Assembly: GCA_963835165.1 (NCBI GenBank)
Contig: CAWIGD010000007.1
Location: 1 to 64,000 of the forward strand
DNA length: 64,000 bases
Source: VAZQ01 sp963835165
GTDB taxonomy: Bacteria > Pseudomonadota > Alphaproteobacteria > Rhizobiales > Xanthobacteraceae
Reading direction: 5' to 3'
The notes under the pieces are model-generated. The model worked only from the letters and a program-made list of their open reading frames with translations. It had not been told where the DNA came from and ran no database searches. Shown here piece after piece: positions 26,202 to 34,692 of the stretch; position 1 is the first letter of the stretch; every line of letters starts with the position of its first letter. The translations under genes were made by a program, and so were the position numbers.

Positions 26202-26295
26202 CGTGCGGTCAGGCAGGGCCGGGGAAGGCGAGGGGAGGCGGCGGCGAGACTATGCTATGCCGGTTGCACCCGTGTCCACGCTCCGGGAGACAAAG

Positions 26296-27132
26296 GTGCC
26301 CCGCCACATCGTCTGCCTGACCTTCGACTTCGATACCCAATCGGGCTTCATCGCCCGCGGCATGACGACCCCGACGCCGCTCTCGCGCGGAGAGTTCGGC
26401 CTCGTCGGCGCGCGCCGCATCCTGGACCTGCTGAAGTCCTCCGGCATTCGCTCGACCTGGTTCGTCCCTGGATTTACCATCGAAAGCCATCCCGGCGCCT
26501 GTGAGGCGGTGGTGCGGGACGGGCACGAGGTGGCGCACCACAGCTGGGCGCATATCCCGCCGGCGCAGCAGAGCCGGGAGGAAGAGGAGGCCGACCTCGT
26601 CCGCGCCAACGATGCCATCGCGCGGCTGACCGGCCACAAGGCGCGCGGCTATCGTTCGCCGTCGTGGGATCTGAGCCAGAACACGATCGATCTCCTGATC
26701 GCCCATGGCTTCGTCTACGACTCGAGCCTGATGGGCGCGGACTATTGGCCCTATCGCGCGCGGCGCGGGGATCAGGCCGAGCTCGGCAAGCCCTTCCGCT
26801 TCGGCGAGGAGACCGCGTTGATCGAAATGCCGATCAGCTGGTCGCTCGACGACTATCCGCATTTCGAGTTCGTGCGCACGCCGACCACGGTGCTTCCGGG
26901 CTTGCAGTCGGCGCGCACGGTCATGGAGACCTGGCGCGACGAGTTCCGCTATATGCAGCAGACGGTCGAGTGGGGCGTGCTGACTTACACCATGCATCCC
27001 TATGTCATCGGCCGCGGTTATCGCATGTTGGCGTTGGCAGCTTTCGTGCAGGATCTGGCCGCGGCCGGCGCCGTCTTCATGACCATGAGGGACGCCGCCG
27101 CCGAGGCCCAGACGCGGATGTTTTCCAAGTGA
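26296..27132 (+). CDS. polysaccharide deacetylase family protein (cytoplasmic type)
   Basis: 278 residues, NodB-homology fold. TFDFDTQ holds the catalytic Asp pair, HEVAHHSWAH the two metal-binding histidines, and RGYRSPSWDLS the substrate-groove motif. There is no signal peptide, placing it with the PuuE/HP0310-like cytoplasmic group. I chose GTG at 26296, preceded by GGGAGA; an ATG at 26257 would add 13 residues. It is divergent from the Gfo/Idh-SDR pair by under 100 bases. Confidence 0.8.
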   Translation: MPRHIVCLTFDFDTQSGFIARGMTTPTPLSRGEFGLVGARRILDLLKSSGIRSTWFVPGFTIESHPGACEAVVRDGHEVAHHSWAHIPPAQQSREEEEADLVRANDAIARLTGHKARGYRSPSWDLSQNTIDLLIAHGFVYDSSLMGADYWPYRARRGDQAELGKPFRFGEETALIEMPISWSLDDYPHFEFVRTPTTVLPGLQSARTVMETWRDEFRYMQQTVEWGVLTYTMHPYVIGRGYRMLALAAFVQDLAAAGAVFMTMRDAAAEAQTRMFSK

Positions 27133-27188
27133 CCGACTCGAGCGTAGGCGCGCGTCGCTTTGCCCACCTCCGGCAACAGGCCGACCAC

Positions 27189-28313
27189 TCAAACCGCGAC
27201 CTGAAACGCCACATAATCGTTGATGCACGGCGGCCCGTTGGCCACGTGCATCGTCCGCGCCTCGAGATCGATGAGCACGGCGCCGACCGTCATGGTGCGC
27301 TTCGCCTCCGGCTGGCTCGGATCGGGATGCCGGCAGATCGCAAACGGCGCGCCGAGGTGGTCGGTGGCGGCGGCACGCATGTGCGCGAACGACAGCGCGC
27401 CGCGATCCTTCTCCAGCAGGTGCCGCATGCGATCGACGCGGTGGAGCGTGTTGGGGGAGATTTTCTCCAGCAGCGATTCCCCATGGCCCGCGGACAGGAA
27501 GTGGTTGGAATGGGTGATGATGCCCTCGGCGGGGTAGAGATAGCTCACGTGGTCGGGGCTCGACTCGATATCGACGATCTTTCCCCCGGCCGCTCCGATC
27601 ACGAAGTTGGCCGAACAGGTGCGCGGCGTGCCGGTCACCGGCCGCGACGCCTGTTCGAATGTTTCCGCGTCCAACACTTCGCGGCACCGCACATGGAACG
27701 GCTTGCAGTAGGGATTGCGGCCATCGTGGCTCGAGGCGAGCCCGTTCTCGACCAGCCCGATCCCGCATTCGTTGACACCCATCTTTCCACCGGCGATGCC
27801 GGCCTCGGTGAGGCAGACAAAACTCGGTTGGCCCTTCCGCCGCGCCTGCAGGACGAAGGTGCGCCCATGCACGCCTTCGAGCCAATCCCAGTTCTGGCCG
27901 AGCCAGGTGTGGCGATCGTCGGCCGCCTCGGGCGTGACGCCGAAGGTGGTGCAACCGTCGGGCCCGATTTCGAGCAGCTCGCCCGCGCCGGCTCTTTGCC
28001 GCGTCGCCTCCTGCCCGAACAGGGTGAACGCCAGCTCGTAGCGCGCATTGAGGAGGGCGATGGCCTGCTCGCTCTGACCGCAGCCTTCGGCAATGCCGCG
28101 CATTTCCTCGGCATAGCCGGGGCTCTGCGCCGCGATCGCCTTGCGCCAGGTCTCGGCCTCGACGAAAGCCTCCACCCGATCGAGCCCGGAAGCGGCGAAC
28201 CGGCGCAGATAGGTCGCGACGTTGGCCGCGATCTCTTCCGCGAACCGCCGCCCGTGCGCGACGCCACGCGCATGCGCGTCGCCGTCCGTCGTCAGGAGTG
28301 GAATGCTGGACAT
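27189..28313 (-). CDS. C45-family autoproteolytic acyltransferase/hydrolase
   Basis: 374 residues, Ntn-hydrolase fold of the acyl-CoA:6-aminopenicillanic acid acyltransferase family. The probable nucleophile is the Cys of DGCTTFG (about 121), which becomes N-terminal after self-cleavage, as in penicillin acyltransferase. Supporting motifs are WLGQNWDW, GKMGVNECGIGLVENGL and GIITHSNHF. Start MSSIPLLTTDG at 28313 is favoured over a long upstream frame that runs into the divergent pentapeptide gene. In bacteria these enzymes cleave small amides; the substrate is unknown. Confidence 0.85.
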   Translation of the reverse strand: MSSIPLLTTDGDAHARGVAHGRRFAEEIAANVATYLRRFAASGLDRVEAFVEAETWRKAIAAQSPGYAEEMRGIAEGCGQSEQAIALLNARYELAFTLFGQEATRQRAGAGELLEIGPDGCTTFGVTPEAADDRHTWLGQNWDWLEGVHGRTFVLQARRKGQPSFVCLTEAGIAGGKMGVNECGIGLVENGLASSHDGRNPYCKPFHVRCREVLDAETFEQASRPVTGTPRTCSANFVIGAAGGKIVDIESSPDHVSYLYPAEGIITHSNHFLSAGHGESLLEKISPNTLHRVDRMRHLLEKDRGALSFAHMRAAATDHLGAPFAICRHPDPSQPEAKRTMTVGAVLIDLEARTMHVANGPPCINDYVAFQVAV

Positions 28314-28419
28314 GGGCTCATCCGGACGCCGCCTGTGGTTCCGCAATTTACATCGTCCGGACATGATCGGACAATGCGTAGCCGTTGCGGCTGGCGCGCG
28401 CGGTCCTGAGATCGGCGGC

Positions 28420-29205
28420 ATGAGCAAGCACATCAAGGCTCCGGGGCGCATGACCGCAGGTGGCTTGATCGTGCTCGCCGCGCTTTGTTCGACGCGCGCG
28501 CACGCCGATCAACGCGAGGATTTTCTCGCCGCCCGCACGCGCGAATGTCCGCGCTGCGATCTCGCCGGGATGAACTTCAAACGCCGCGACCTGTCGGGCG
28601 TCGACCTCACGGGCGCCAATCTCAGGGATGCGAATTTTCACGACGCCAGGCTGGTGGGGGCACGGCTGGCGGGTGCCGACCTGACGGGCGCCAATCTCAA
28701 CAAGGCCAATCTGAGCCGGGCGGAGCTTGCCGGCGCCGTGCTGCGCGATGCCATGCTCTATGCCGCCGTTCTCGACGGCGCGAAGCTCGCGGGCGCCGAT
28801 CTGACCGACGCGCTGATGGGTGTCGCGCGCCTCACCCGCGCCGATTTCACCCGGGCGACGCTGCGCAACGTCGATCTGCGCAAGGCGCGCCTGGCGGACG
28901 CGGTCCTGACCGGGGCGGACTTGAGCGCGGCCGCGCTCGACCTTGCTTTTCTGCGCGGCGCCCGCTTCGACGGGGCCTCGCTCAAAGAGGCGCGGCTGAT
29001 GGGCGCCGAGCCGGTCGAGGCGAGCTTCGTCGGCGCCGATCTCACGGACGCCAATGCGCTGGGCGCGAACTTTCGCGGCGCTGATCTATCGAAGGCCGTG
29101 CTCGTCGGCACCAATTTCCGGCGCGCCAATATGTTCGAGACCAGGCTCGAAGGCGCGCTGTTCCGGGCGACGGCGATGCCCGATGGCACGATCAGGGATC
29201 AGTGA
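28420..29205 (+). CDS. exported pentapeptide-repeat protein
   Basis: 261 residues. A signal peptide (1-27, ending RAHAD) and a short Cys-pair linker (TRECPRCDL) precede about 40 tandem A(D/N)LxX repeats from residue 48 to near the end. These fold into a square beta-helix. The regular ADLTGANL/ADLTDANA pattern is unbroken. Cytoplasmic relatives protect DNA gyrase; an exported one more likely serves as a binding or structural scaffold. It is convergent with the next gene. Confidence 0.8.
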   Translation: MSKHIKAPGRMTAGGLIVLAALCSTRAHADQREDFLAARTRECPRCDLAGMNFKRRDLSGVDLTGANLRDANFHDARLVGARLAGADLTGANLNKANLSRAELAGAVLRDAMLYAAVLDGAKLAGADLTDALMGVARLTRADFTRATLRNVDLRKARLADAVLTGADLSAAALDLAFLRGARFDGASLKEARLMGAEPVEASFVGADLTDANALGANFRGADLSKAVLVGTNFRRANMFETRLEGALFRATAMPDGTIRDQ

Positions 29206-29236
29206 AGGCCTGTTGCCAGGGGGAGTTCGTATCCGA

Positions 29237-29983
29237 TCACTGCGGGCTGACGCCGATTTCCAGCCGCGCCGAACTTTCGAATTGACCCTGGGTCAATTGC
29301 GTCGGCAGTTGCGGATTGACGCCGCTCTGGCCGGTTTTGCGGAAATAGTTGGCGCGCACGATGATCTTGAGGGCGCGCGGCGCGTCGGTCAGTTCACAGG
29401 ACTGCTTGACGAACAGCGTGCCGACGGCGCTCTCGCCTTCGGCCGCCGGCAGAGAAACGCAATCGCGCGCGGCGTCGATGCCATGGCGCGCCGCCATGAG
29501 GCCGCCGAAGAGATAGGCGTCCGCGCGTTTGCGCAGATTGGCCTCGGTGATGTCATTGCGGTACTCGGGACGGGAATCCGTGACGACGCGGACGAGCTTG
29601 AGCACCCCGTCATCGTTGAACAGCGCGGATACCACCACCGGAAAGCCGGCTTCGGTCGTGCCGGCCCAGCGTGATACCTCGCGCGGCAGGTCCTTGGCGC
29701 GCGCGATGTATTCGTATTCGTCATCGTATTCGAAATAGACCTCGCGCAGTCCGCTCGCTTCCGCGGGGCAGCGGCGAAAATCGGCCCAGCCGCTCAATTG
29801 CTGACGCGGCGGCCCGCCGTTCGAACCGCAGGCGAAGCCGCGAAATTGGCCCGGCGCGGGCTGCGCGGAAGCCGGCTGGCCGAGCTTGAGATCCCAGACG
29901 GTGGCGCGCCGCAGATCCTCGGCAGCCATTGCCGTCGACCAGCAGATCAGGCCCAGCACAAGCATGGTCACGGATCGCATCAC
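29237..29983 (-). CDS. hypothetical exported protein
   Basis: 248 residues, with a signal peptide (1-20, ending TAMA) and no membrane segment afterwards. Four cysteines (FACGSNGG, FRRCPAE, ARDCVSL, KQSCELT) could form two disulfides. No family is recognised; the remainder is mixed alpha/beta (EVYFEYDDEYEYIARAKDL). It is divergent from a cytochrome c gene by 125 bases and may be a periplasmic partner. Confidence 0.65.
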   Translation of the reverse strand: MMRSVTMLVLGLICWSTAMAAEDLRRATVWDLKLGQPASAQPAPGQFRGFACGSNGGPPRQQLSGWADFRRCPAEASGLREVYFEYDDEYEYIARAKDLPREVSRWAGTTEAGFPVVVSALFNDDGVLKLVRVVTDSRPEYRNDITEANLRKRADAYLFGGLMAARHGIDAARDCVSLPAAEGESAVGTLFVKQSCELTDAPRALKIIVRANYFRKTGQSGVNPQLPTQLTQGQFESSARLEIGVSPQ

Positions 29984-30108
29984 GGCTTACGGTACCTCCT
30001 CACCGGGACGGATGCCAATCTTCCATCGCGAAATCGCGATTCAACGCCGCGCGATTTCGTCCTAGGATTACGGATTACGGACCAAATCGGCAGGCGCGTG
30101 AGGCCCCC

Positions 30109-30636
30109 ATGAGTGCAAGCCAGCAAGGGCTGCTGTTTCGCCTGGCGACGATCACTGTGGTCGTCACCGTGCTGCAACTCATCCCGGTCGCTCGGGCGCA
30201 GGCGCCGGATCCCGCCGATATCGCCGCCGGCATGCGGCTGTTTCGGCAAAAGGGCAATTGCCAGGCCTGCCATGGCTGGGCGGGGGATGGCCGCAAGCTC
30301 GACAGCCAGATGCCCGATGGCGCCAACCTGCGGCAATCCGTGCTCGACCGTGAAACGCTGATCCTGCTCATCAAATGCGGGCGCCCCGGCACCGGCATGC
30401 CGCCGTTCGACAAATTCGCCTACAGCGACGGGCGCTGCTACGGACTCAAGCAGGCCGATGTCAGAACGCCCAAGCTGCAGATGCCCGACCCGCCTGCCAC
30501 CTTGCAGGCGCGCGAGATCGACGCCATCGCCGATTTCATGTTTGCCAAGATCATCGGCCAGGGTCCGATGGATCGTGCCAAGTGCATCGACTATTGGGGT
30601 TCGGACGTCGAAGCCTGCAACGAGTTCGCGAAGTAA
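30109..30636 (+). CDS. c-type cytochrome (PQQ-dehydrogenase partner type)
   Basis: 175 residues; signal peptide 1-30 (ending VARAQ), heme motif CQACH (51-55) and candidate axial Met in GTGMPPFDKF. The tail contains CYGLKQAD and DRAKCIDYWGSDVEACNEF, a cysteine-rich C-terminus that often occurs in cytochromes paired with alcohol dehydrogenases. It faces a PQQ dehydrogenase gene across two palindromic repeats. It would take electrons from the reduced quinone and hand them to the terminal oxidase. Confidence 0.85.
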   Translation: MSASQQGLLFRLATITVVVTVLQLIPVARAQAPDPADIAAGMRLFRQKGNCQACHGWAGDGRKLDSQMPDGANLRQSVLDRETLILLIKCGRPGTGMPPFDKFAYSDGRCYGLKQADVRTPKLQMPDPPATLQAREIDAIADFMFAKIIGQGPMDRAKCIDYWGSDVEACNEFAK

Positions 30637-30715
30637 CTAGTGTGGCGCATTTGACGTTCCTATCAGTATTGGCCGCGAGTCCTTCATAGGAACGTCAAAT
30701 GCAAAGCCACACTAG
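30637..30715. repeat. long palindrome 1 (CTAGTGTGGC element)
   Basis: The outer 10 bp CTAGTGTGGC/GCCACACTAG and inner 16 bp GCATTTGACGTTCCTA/TAGGAACGTCAAATGC pair perfectly. A 3-base AAA bulge sits on the right arm and the loop is 24 bases. The 26-bp stem is far longer than a terminator. It is the reverse-oriented sister of the element at 30728-30803. Confidence 0.85.
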
Positions 30716-30727
30716 GATCATGACTTG

Positions 30728-30803
30728 CTAGTGTCCCTTTGTTTCCGACGTTCGTAAAAGCGGGTCCTGCGAAATGATACGAACGTCGGAAACGGGACAC
30801 TAG
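30728..30803. repeat. long palindrome 2 (CTAGTGTCCC element)
   Basis: It has the same architecture as its neighbour in opposite orientation: 10 bp CTAGTGTCCC, a 3-base TTT bulge on the left arm, then 16 bp GTTTCCGACGTTCGTA and a loop of about 21 bases. Stem positions that differ from palindrome 1 are changed on both arms, so pairing is kept. The rest of 30804-30928 is low-information intergenic sequence. Confidence 0.85.
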
Positions 30804-30928
30804 CCGCGTCCGCACAGCAACAGGGCTGTGTCCTCCGACCCTCATCCGGATGGGAGGGCACATGCTTCCAGACGCGCTGCTTCGCTGCGCTCCTCGGCAC
30901 TGGGCCGAAGGAGGCCGGTCCGCCAATT

Positions 30929-32686
30929 TCAATTCAGTGCGAACACGAACAGGTAGCTCGAGTTCTCCAGCTTGTCGAATTTCACTGGGTGCAGGTGGCG
31001 GCCGCTCGTCTGCACCGCCAGATACTGCTTGGGTCCGATCGCGTAGGTCACCGGCGCGCCCTTGAGCGGGGTGCCGACGTTGAACCGCCACAGCTCCTCC
31101 AATGTTTCGTCCTGATAGGCGATCACCCAGCCGTCCTGCAGCGCGGTGAACACCACGCCGCCGGCGGTGACCAGCGCACCCGAGCGGATCTCGATGTCGG
31201 TGATGGCCTTCGCCATGACCTTGTGGTTCACGGTGTCGAAGGCGGTGATGGAGCCGTAGTAGAGATCGCTGGTGTAGGTGCGCTTCTCGCTCTTCTGCGT
31301 GTCGATGCCGCCGTCGGGCGACTTGTACGCGACCATGGCGCCGTTTTGCGTGAAGCAGCCCTCGATGCCGACGCCATAGGCGATCTTCTTGACCGGATTA
31401 TACGCCACCGGCTGGTGGGCGACGCCGCCGTGCCAGGTCGGGCAGGCCCGCTTCATGCCGTCGCCACGCAGCGCGCGGGCTTCGGTGACGTATTGCTGAA
31501 CGTCGAGCTTCGGATCGTATTCCAGCGGCTTGCCGGTCTTGGGATCGATGCCCTTGGTCCAGTTCAGATCGTTGACGTACTGTCCGCTCTTGATGAAGCT
31601 GCCGTTGGTGCGATCGAGCGTGTAGAAGAACCCGTTGCGTCCGAAATGGGCGACCGCCTTGCGGTTCTCACCATTGATCGTGGTGTCGTACAGCAGGTGA
31701 ATGCCGTTCTCGTCGTAATCCCAGGAATTGTTCGGCGTGTACTGGAAGTACCAGGCGAGCTTGCCGCTCTCGATATCGAGCGCGACCGCCGAATTGGTGT
31801 AGAGGTTGTCGCCCGGCCGCGCCTGCGGATCGTAGATCGGAACCGGATTGCCGGTGCCCCACACCGTGAGCTTTGACGTCGGGTCGTAGGATCCGGTCTG
31901 CCACAGCCCGCCGCCGCCGGTCTTCCAGGCATTGGTCTTGTCTTTCCAGGTCTCGCTGCCGGGATCGCCGGGCTTGGGCACCACGTACCAGCGCCAGAGC
32001 TCGTTGCCGGTCTTGACGTCGAGCGCGGCGAGCCAGCCGCGGGTCTGCGCGTCGCCCGCCCCATTGGCGACGAGAACCTTGCCTTCCGCGGTGATCGGAG
32101 CGGTGAGGAATTTTTCCTTGCTGCCGAATTCGTTCGGCTTGGCGACCTGCTTGTCCCAGACGATTTCGCCGGAGTCGCGGTTGATGGCGATCACCCGGCC
32201 GTCGGGCAGGTTGGCGATCACCAGATCGTCCCACAGCGCGATGCCGCGCGTACGCGGAACGTTGCCCTCATGGCGCACGCCGGAATCGCTGATCCAGACG
32301 AACTCCCCCTTGTTGGGATTGCGGGCGTCGATCTTGTAGACCGTGCCCCAGCCGTCGGTCGTGTACATGAAGCCGTTGTCGATCAGCGGATTGACTTCGT
32401 TCTCCGGACCGTTCTGGCCGATATCCTGCATGCCGCCGAGCGCCAGCGCCCACACCATCCGCAGGTTCTTGACGTTCTCGCGATTGATCTGGGTCAGCTT
32501 GGAGTAGCGCATCGAGCCGTAGTCGCCGTTCATCATCAGCCAGTTCTGCGGCTCGTTCTGCGCGTTGATCAGCCGGTCCCGATTGACCGTCATCGAGTAC
32601 TCGGCCGCGAACGCGGACGCTGCGATCGCGGCGGCCGATGCACCGGCGAGAACCGCGATGCCGGAAAGCTTGCGGATGTGTCGCAT
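30929..32686 (-). CDS. PQQ-dependent alcohol dehydrogenase, predicted lanthanide type
   Basis: A 585-residue periplasmic quinoprotein with a signal peptide (1-28) and an eight-bladed propeller with tryptophan-docking repeats (LAALDVKTGNELWRW, GLWQTGSYDPT). The catalytic Asp is D323 in NNSWDYDENG. Two residues on is D325, the extra metal ligand found in lanthanide-dependent enzymes (XoxF, PedH) and absent in calcium types. The vicinal cysteine pair common in the family is missing. It oxidises primary alcohols or aldehydes and reduces a cytochrome c; two cytochrome genes are close. Confidence 0.85.
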   Translation of the reverse strand: MRHIRKLSGIAVLAGASAAAIAASAFAAEYSMTVNRDRLINAQNEPQNWLMMNGDYGSMRYSKLTQINRENVKNLRMVWALALGGMQDIGQNGPENEVNPLIDNGFMYTTDGWGTVYKIDARNPNKGEFVWISDSGVRHEGNVPRTRGIALWDDLVIANLPDGRVIAINRDSGEIVWDKQVAKPNEFGSKEKFLTAPITAEGKVLVANGAGDAQTRGWLAALDVKTGNELWRWYVVPKPGDPGSETWKDKTNAWKTGGGGLWQTGSYDPTSKLTVWGTGNPVPIYDPQARPGDNLYTNSAVALDIESGKLAWYFQYTPNNSWDYDENGIHLLYDTTINGENRKAVAHFGRNGFFYTLDRTNGSFIKSGQYVNDLNWTKGIDPKTGKPLEYDPKLDVQQYVTEARALRGDGMKRACPTWHGGVAHQPVAYNPVKKIAYGVGIEGCFTQNGAMVAYKSPDGGIDTQKSEKRTYTSDLYYGSITAFDTVNHKVMAKAITDIEIRSGALVTAGGVVFTALQDGWVIAYQDETLEELWRFNVGTPLKGAPVTYAIGPKQYLAVQTSGRHLHPVKFDKLENSSYLFVFALN

Positions 32687-32945
32687 GATTTCACCTCCCC
32701 ATGACGCTTCTTGAAAGACGCTTCTGGATCTTTTGCGCGTTCGCAGACGCCAGAAAAGCGCTTGCCATCGAGCTTATACGGGGCGCTTCATGCGAGCAAT
32801 GCCGGGATCGCATAGGTGACGCATCGGTCGCCGCATCAGTCGCGGGGAGAAAGGCAGGGATGCTCGCGACGACGAGACCGACGCCGATCGCCTGGACAGC
32901 GCCGACCGCCCATGAAACGATCGCTGGAACCATGTCTTGCAGGCG

Positions 32946-33893
32946 ATGGCAGCGCTGAATTCCATACGTCGCGTTGTCCTGGCGGGTTCGATCTTCGTCG
33001 CCTGCCTGCCAGCGCAAGCGGTTTTGGCCGCGCCGGCAGGGATGGCCGCGGGTCCCACCTGCCGCGAGCTCGAACGCAGGCTCGACCTGGTCAGGCCCGA
33101 GGCCAACTCCACCGGGCTCAATCTGGTGCTGTTCGCGGCGGCCGATGCCGGATGCGTGCCGTTGACGCGCCGCCTGCTCGATGCGGGCGCTTCGCTCGTG
33201 GCGCGCGACCGGCTCGGCGCCATGGCGCTGGCGCGGGCGGCGCGGGCGGGACACGTGGCGCTGGTCGAGCTTTTCCTGGCGCAAGGCGCGCCCATCGACG
33301 CGCGCAATCTGGTCGGCGCGACCGCGCTTTACGCCGCGGCCGAGAACGAGCGGCAGACGACGGTTGCGGTTCTGCTGGCGAGACATGCCGATCCAAACCT
33401 GCCGGGCCCATCGGGCGTCACGCCGCTCGCCGCGGCCGCGTTCAAGGGCAACGGTCGCATCGTCGATCAACTCATCACCAATGGCGCCGATCCGAATGTC
33501 ATGGACACGACCGGCAAGGCGGCCATGACGTATGCCGCCGGACGCGGGTTCGCGCTCATCGTGCGCCGCCTGCTCGAGGCCGGCGTCGATCCCAGGCGTG
33601 CCTACGGCAACGATCTGACCGCGCTGATGTGGGCTGCGGGCAGCGAAGACGGCGTGGGCGCCCGTGCCGCCATGGATGTCGTCGAGATGCTGCTCTCGGC
33701 CGGCGCGCCCGTCGACGCGATCGACAATCGCGGCCGCACCGCGCTGATGATCGCGGCCGAACTCGGTCATGCCGAGATCGTCGATCTCCTCCTCGGCCGC
33801 GGCGCGGATCGCTCGATTGCCGACAAAAGCGGAAAGCGCGCGCGCGACCTGGCCGCGAATCAGAGCATCCGCGCAAAGCTCGAGGCGAAGTAA
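32946..33893 (+). CDS. exported ankyrin-repeat protein
   Basis: 315 residues from ATG 32946, with a signal peptide (about 1-29, ending AVLAA). About seven ankyrin repeats follow, for example GAMALARAARAGHVALVELF, GVTPLAAAAFKGNGRIVDQL and GRTALMIAAELGHAEIVDLL. It is a protein-protein interaction scaffold in the periplasm. It lies between the two PQQ-dehydrogenase genes, head-to-head with the first and tail-to-tail with the diheme cytochrome. Catalases and redox enzymes elsewhere have ankyrin partners, so a role in assembly or protection is conceivable. Confidence 0.75.
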   Translation: MAALNSIRRVVLAGSIFVACLPAQAVLAAPAGMAAGPTCRELERRLDLVRPEANSTGLNLVLFAAADAGCVPLTRRLLDAGASLVARDRLGAMALARAARAGHVALVELFLAQGAPIDARNLVGATALYAAAENERQTTVAVLLARHADPNLPGPSGVTPLAAAAFKGNGRIVDQLITNGADPNVMDTTGKAAMTYAAGRGFALIVRRLLEAGVDPRRAYGNDLTALMWAAGSEDGVGARAAMDVVEMLLSAGAPVDAIDNRGRTALMIAAELGHAEIVDLLLGRGADRSIADKSGKRARDLAANQSIRAKLEAK

Positions 33894-33905
33894 GCTGCCG
33901 TTCTC

Positions 33906-34574
33906 CTACTGCCCGGGGAGGTATTGCAGCCCGGCCATGTATTGCGCCAGCGCTGCGATGTCGTCCTCCGAGGTCGCCAGCATCAGATCGGTCATGCCGG
34001 GATTGTTGCCGCGGGCGCGGGTACGGAAGTCGATCATCGTCTGCCGGAGATATTCTTGGGACTGGCCGGCGAGACGAGGCTGGGTGCCCTCGCCCTGGTA
34101 CTGGCCCTGGTGGCAGCCGGTACACCCGACCGACGCATTTGCCCGTGTCGCTCTCGCCGCGACGTCCGGCGGCGCCGACGGCTGCTGCAGGTCGGGCCAG
34201 CGCTTCTGCGAAAAATACAGCGCCAGCGCCATCATGTCGTCGCGCTCGAGCGTCTGGGCCAGCGGGGACATGATGTCGTTCTTGCGCGCGCCGCTCTTGT
34301 AGTCGCGCAGGTCCAGATAGAGATAGCCCTGATACTGACCCCAGATGACCGGTGTGGTCTTGTCCTGCGGAATTCCGTTTTCGCCGTGGCAGGCCGCGCA
34401 CAGTTGCGCCTTTTCCTCGATCGTCTGGGCGCGCGCCGGAGCCGGCAGCCATGTGGTCGCAAGGACGGCAATGATCGCCCAAGACCGACGCAATGCCGTG
34501 CGCGCGCTTCGCCGACCGCGGACGACCGGGGCCGTACGAGGAGCGCCGGCCGGCAATTTCGTGCTCGGGATCAT
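33906..34574 (-). CDS. diheme cytochrome c
   Basis: 222 residues from ATG 34574 with a signal peptide ending PARAQ (about 50). Two class I heme domains follow, CAACH (59-63) and CTGCH (151-155), with possible axial Met in DIMSPLA and NPGMTDLM. This is the cytochrome c4/c553 arrangement. It lies directly downstream of the second PQQ dehydrogenase on the same strand (118-base gap) and is its likely electron acceptor. Confidence 0.85.
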   Translation of the reverse strand: MIPSTKLPAGAPRTAPVVRGRRSARTALRRSWAIIAVLATTWLPAPARAQTIEEKAQLCAACHGENGIPQDKTTPVIWGQYQGYLYLDLRDYKSGARKNDIMSPLAQTLERDDMMALALYFSQKRWPDLQQPSAPPDVAARATRANASVGCTGCHQGQYQGEGTQPRLAGQSQEYLRQTMIDFRTRARGNNPGMTDLMLATSEDDIAALAQYMAGLQYLPGQ

Positions 34575-34692
34575 ATCGCCGTTACAGCTCAGGTCCGATG
34601 ATTGCCGCTGCATTGACGGCGATCAAAAGAGACGGGGCCAAGCGGCCCCGTCTGCACAACATCTATGGCCGTCGAAGGTTGCTTCGGCGCAT

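Noticed and set aside
26209..27954. 581-codon minus-strand frame
   Set aside because: Shadow of the deacetylase and C45 genes; no motif and no start context.
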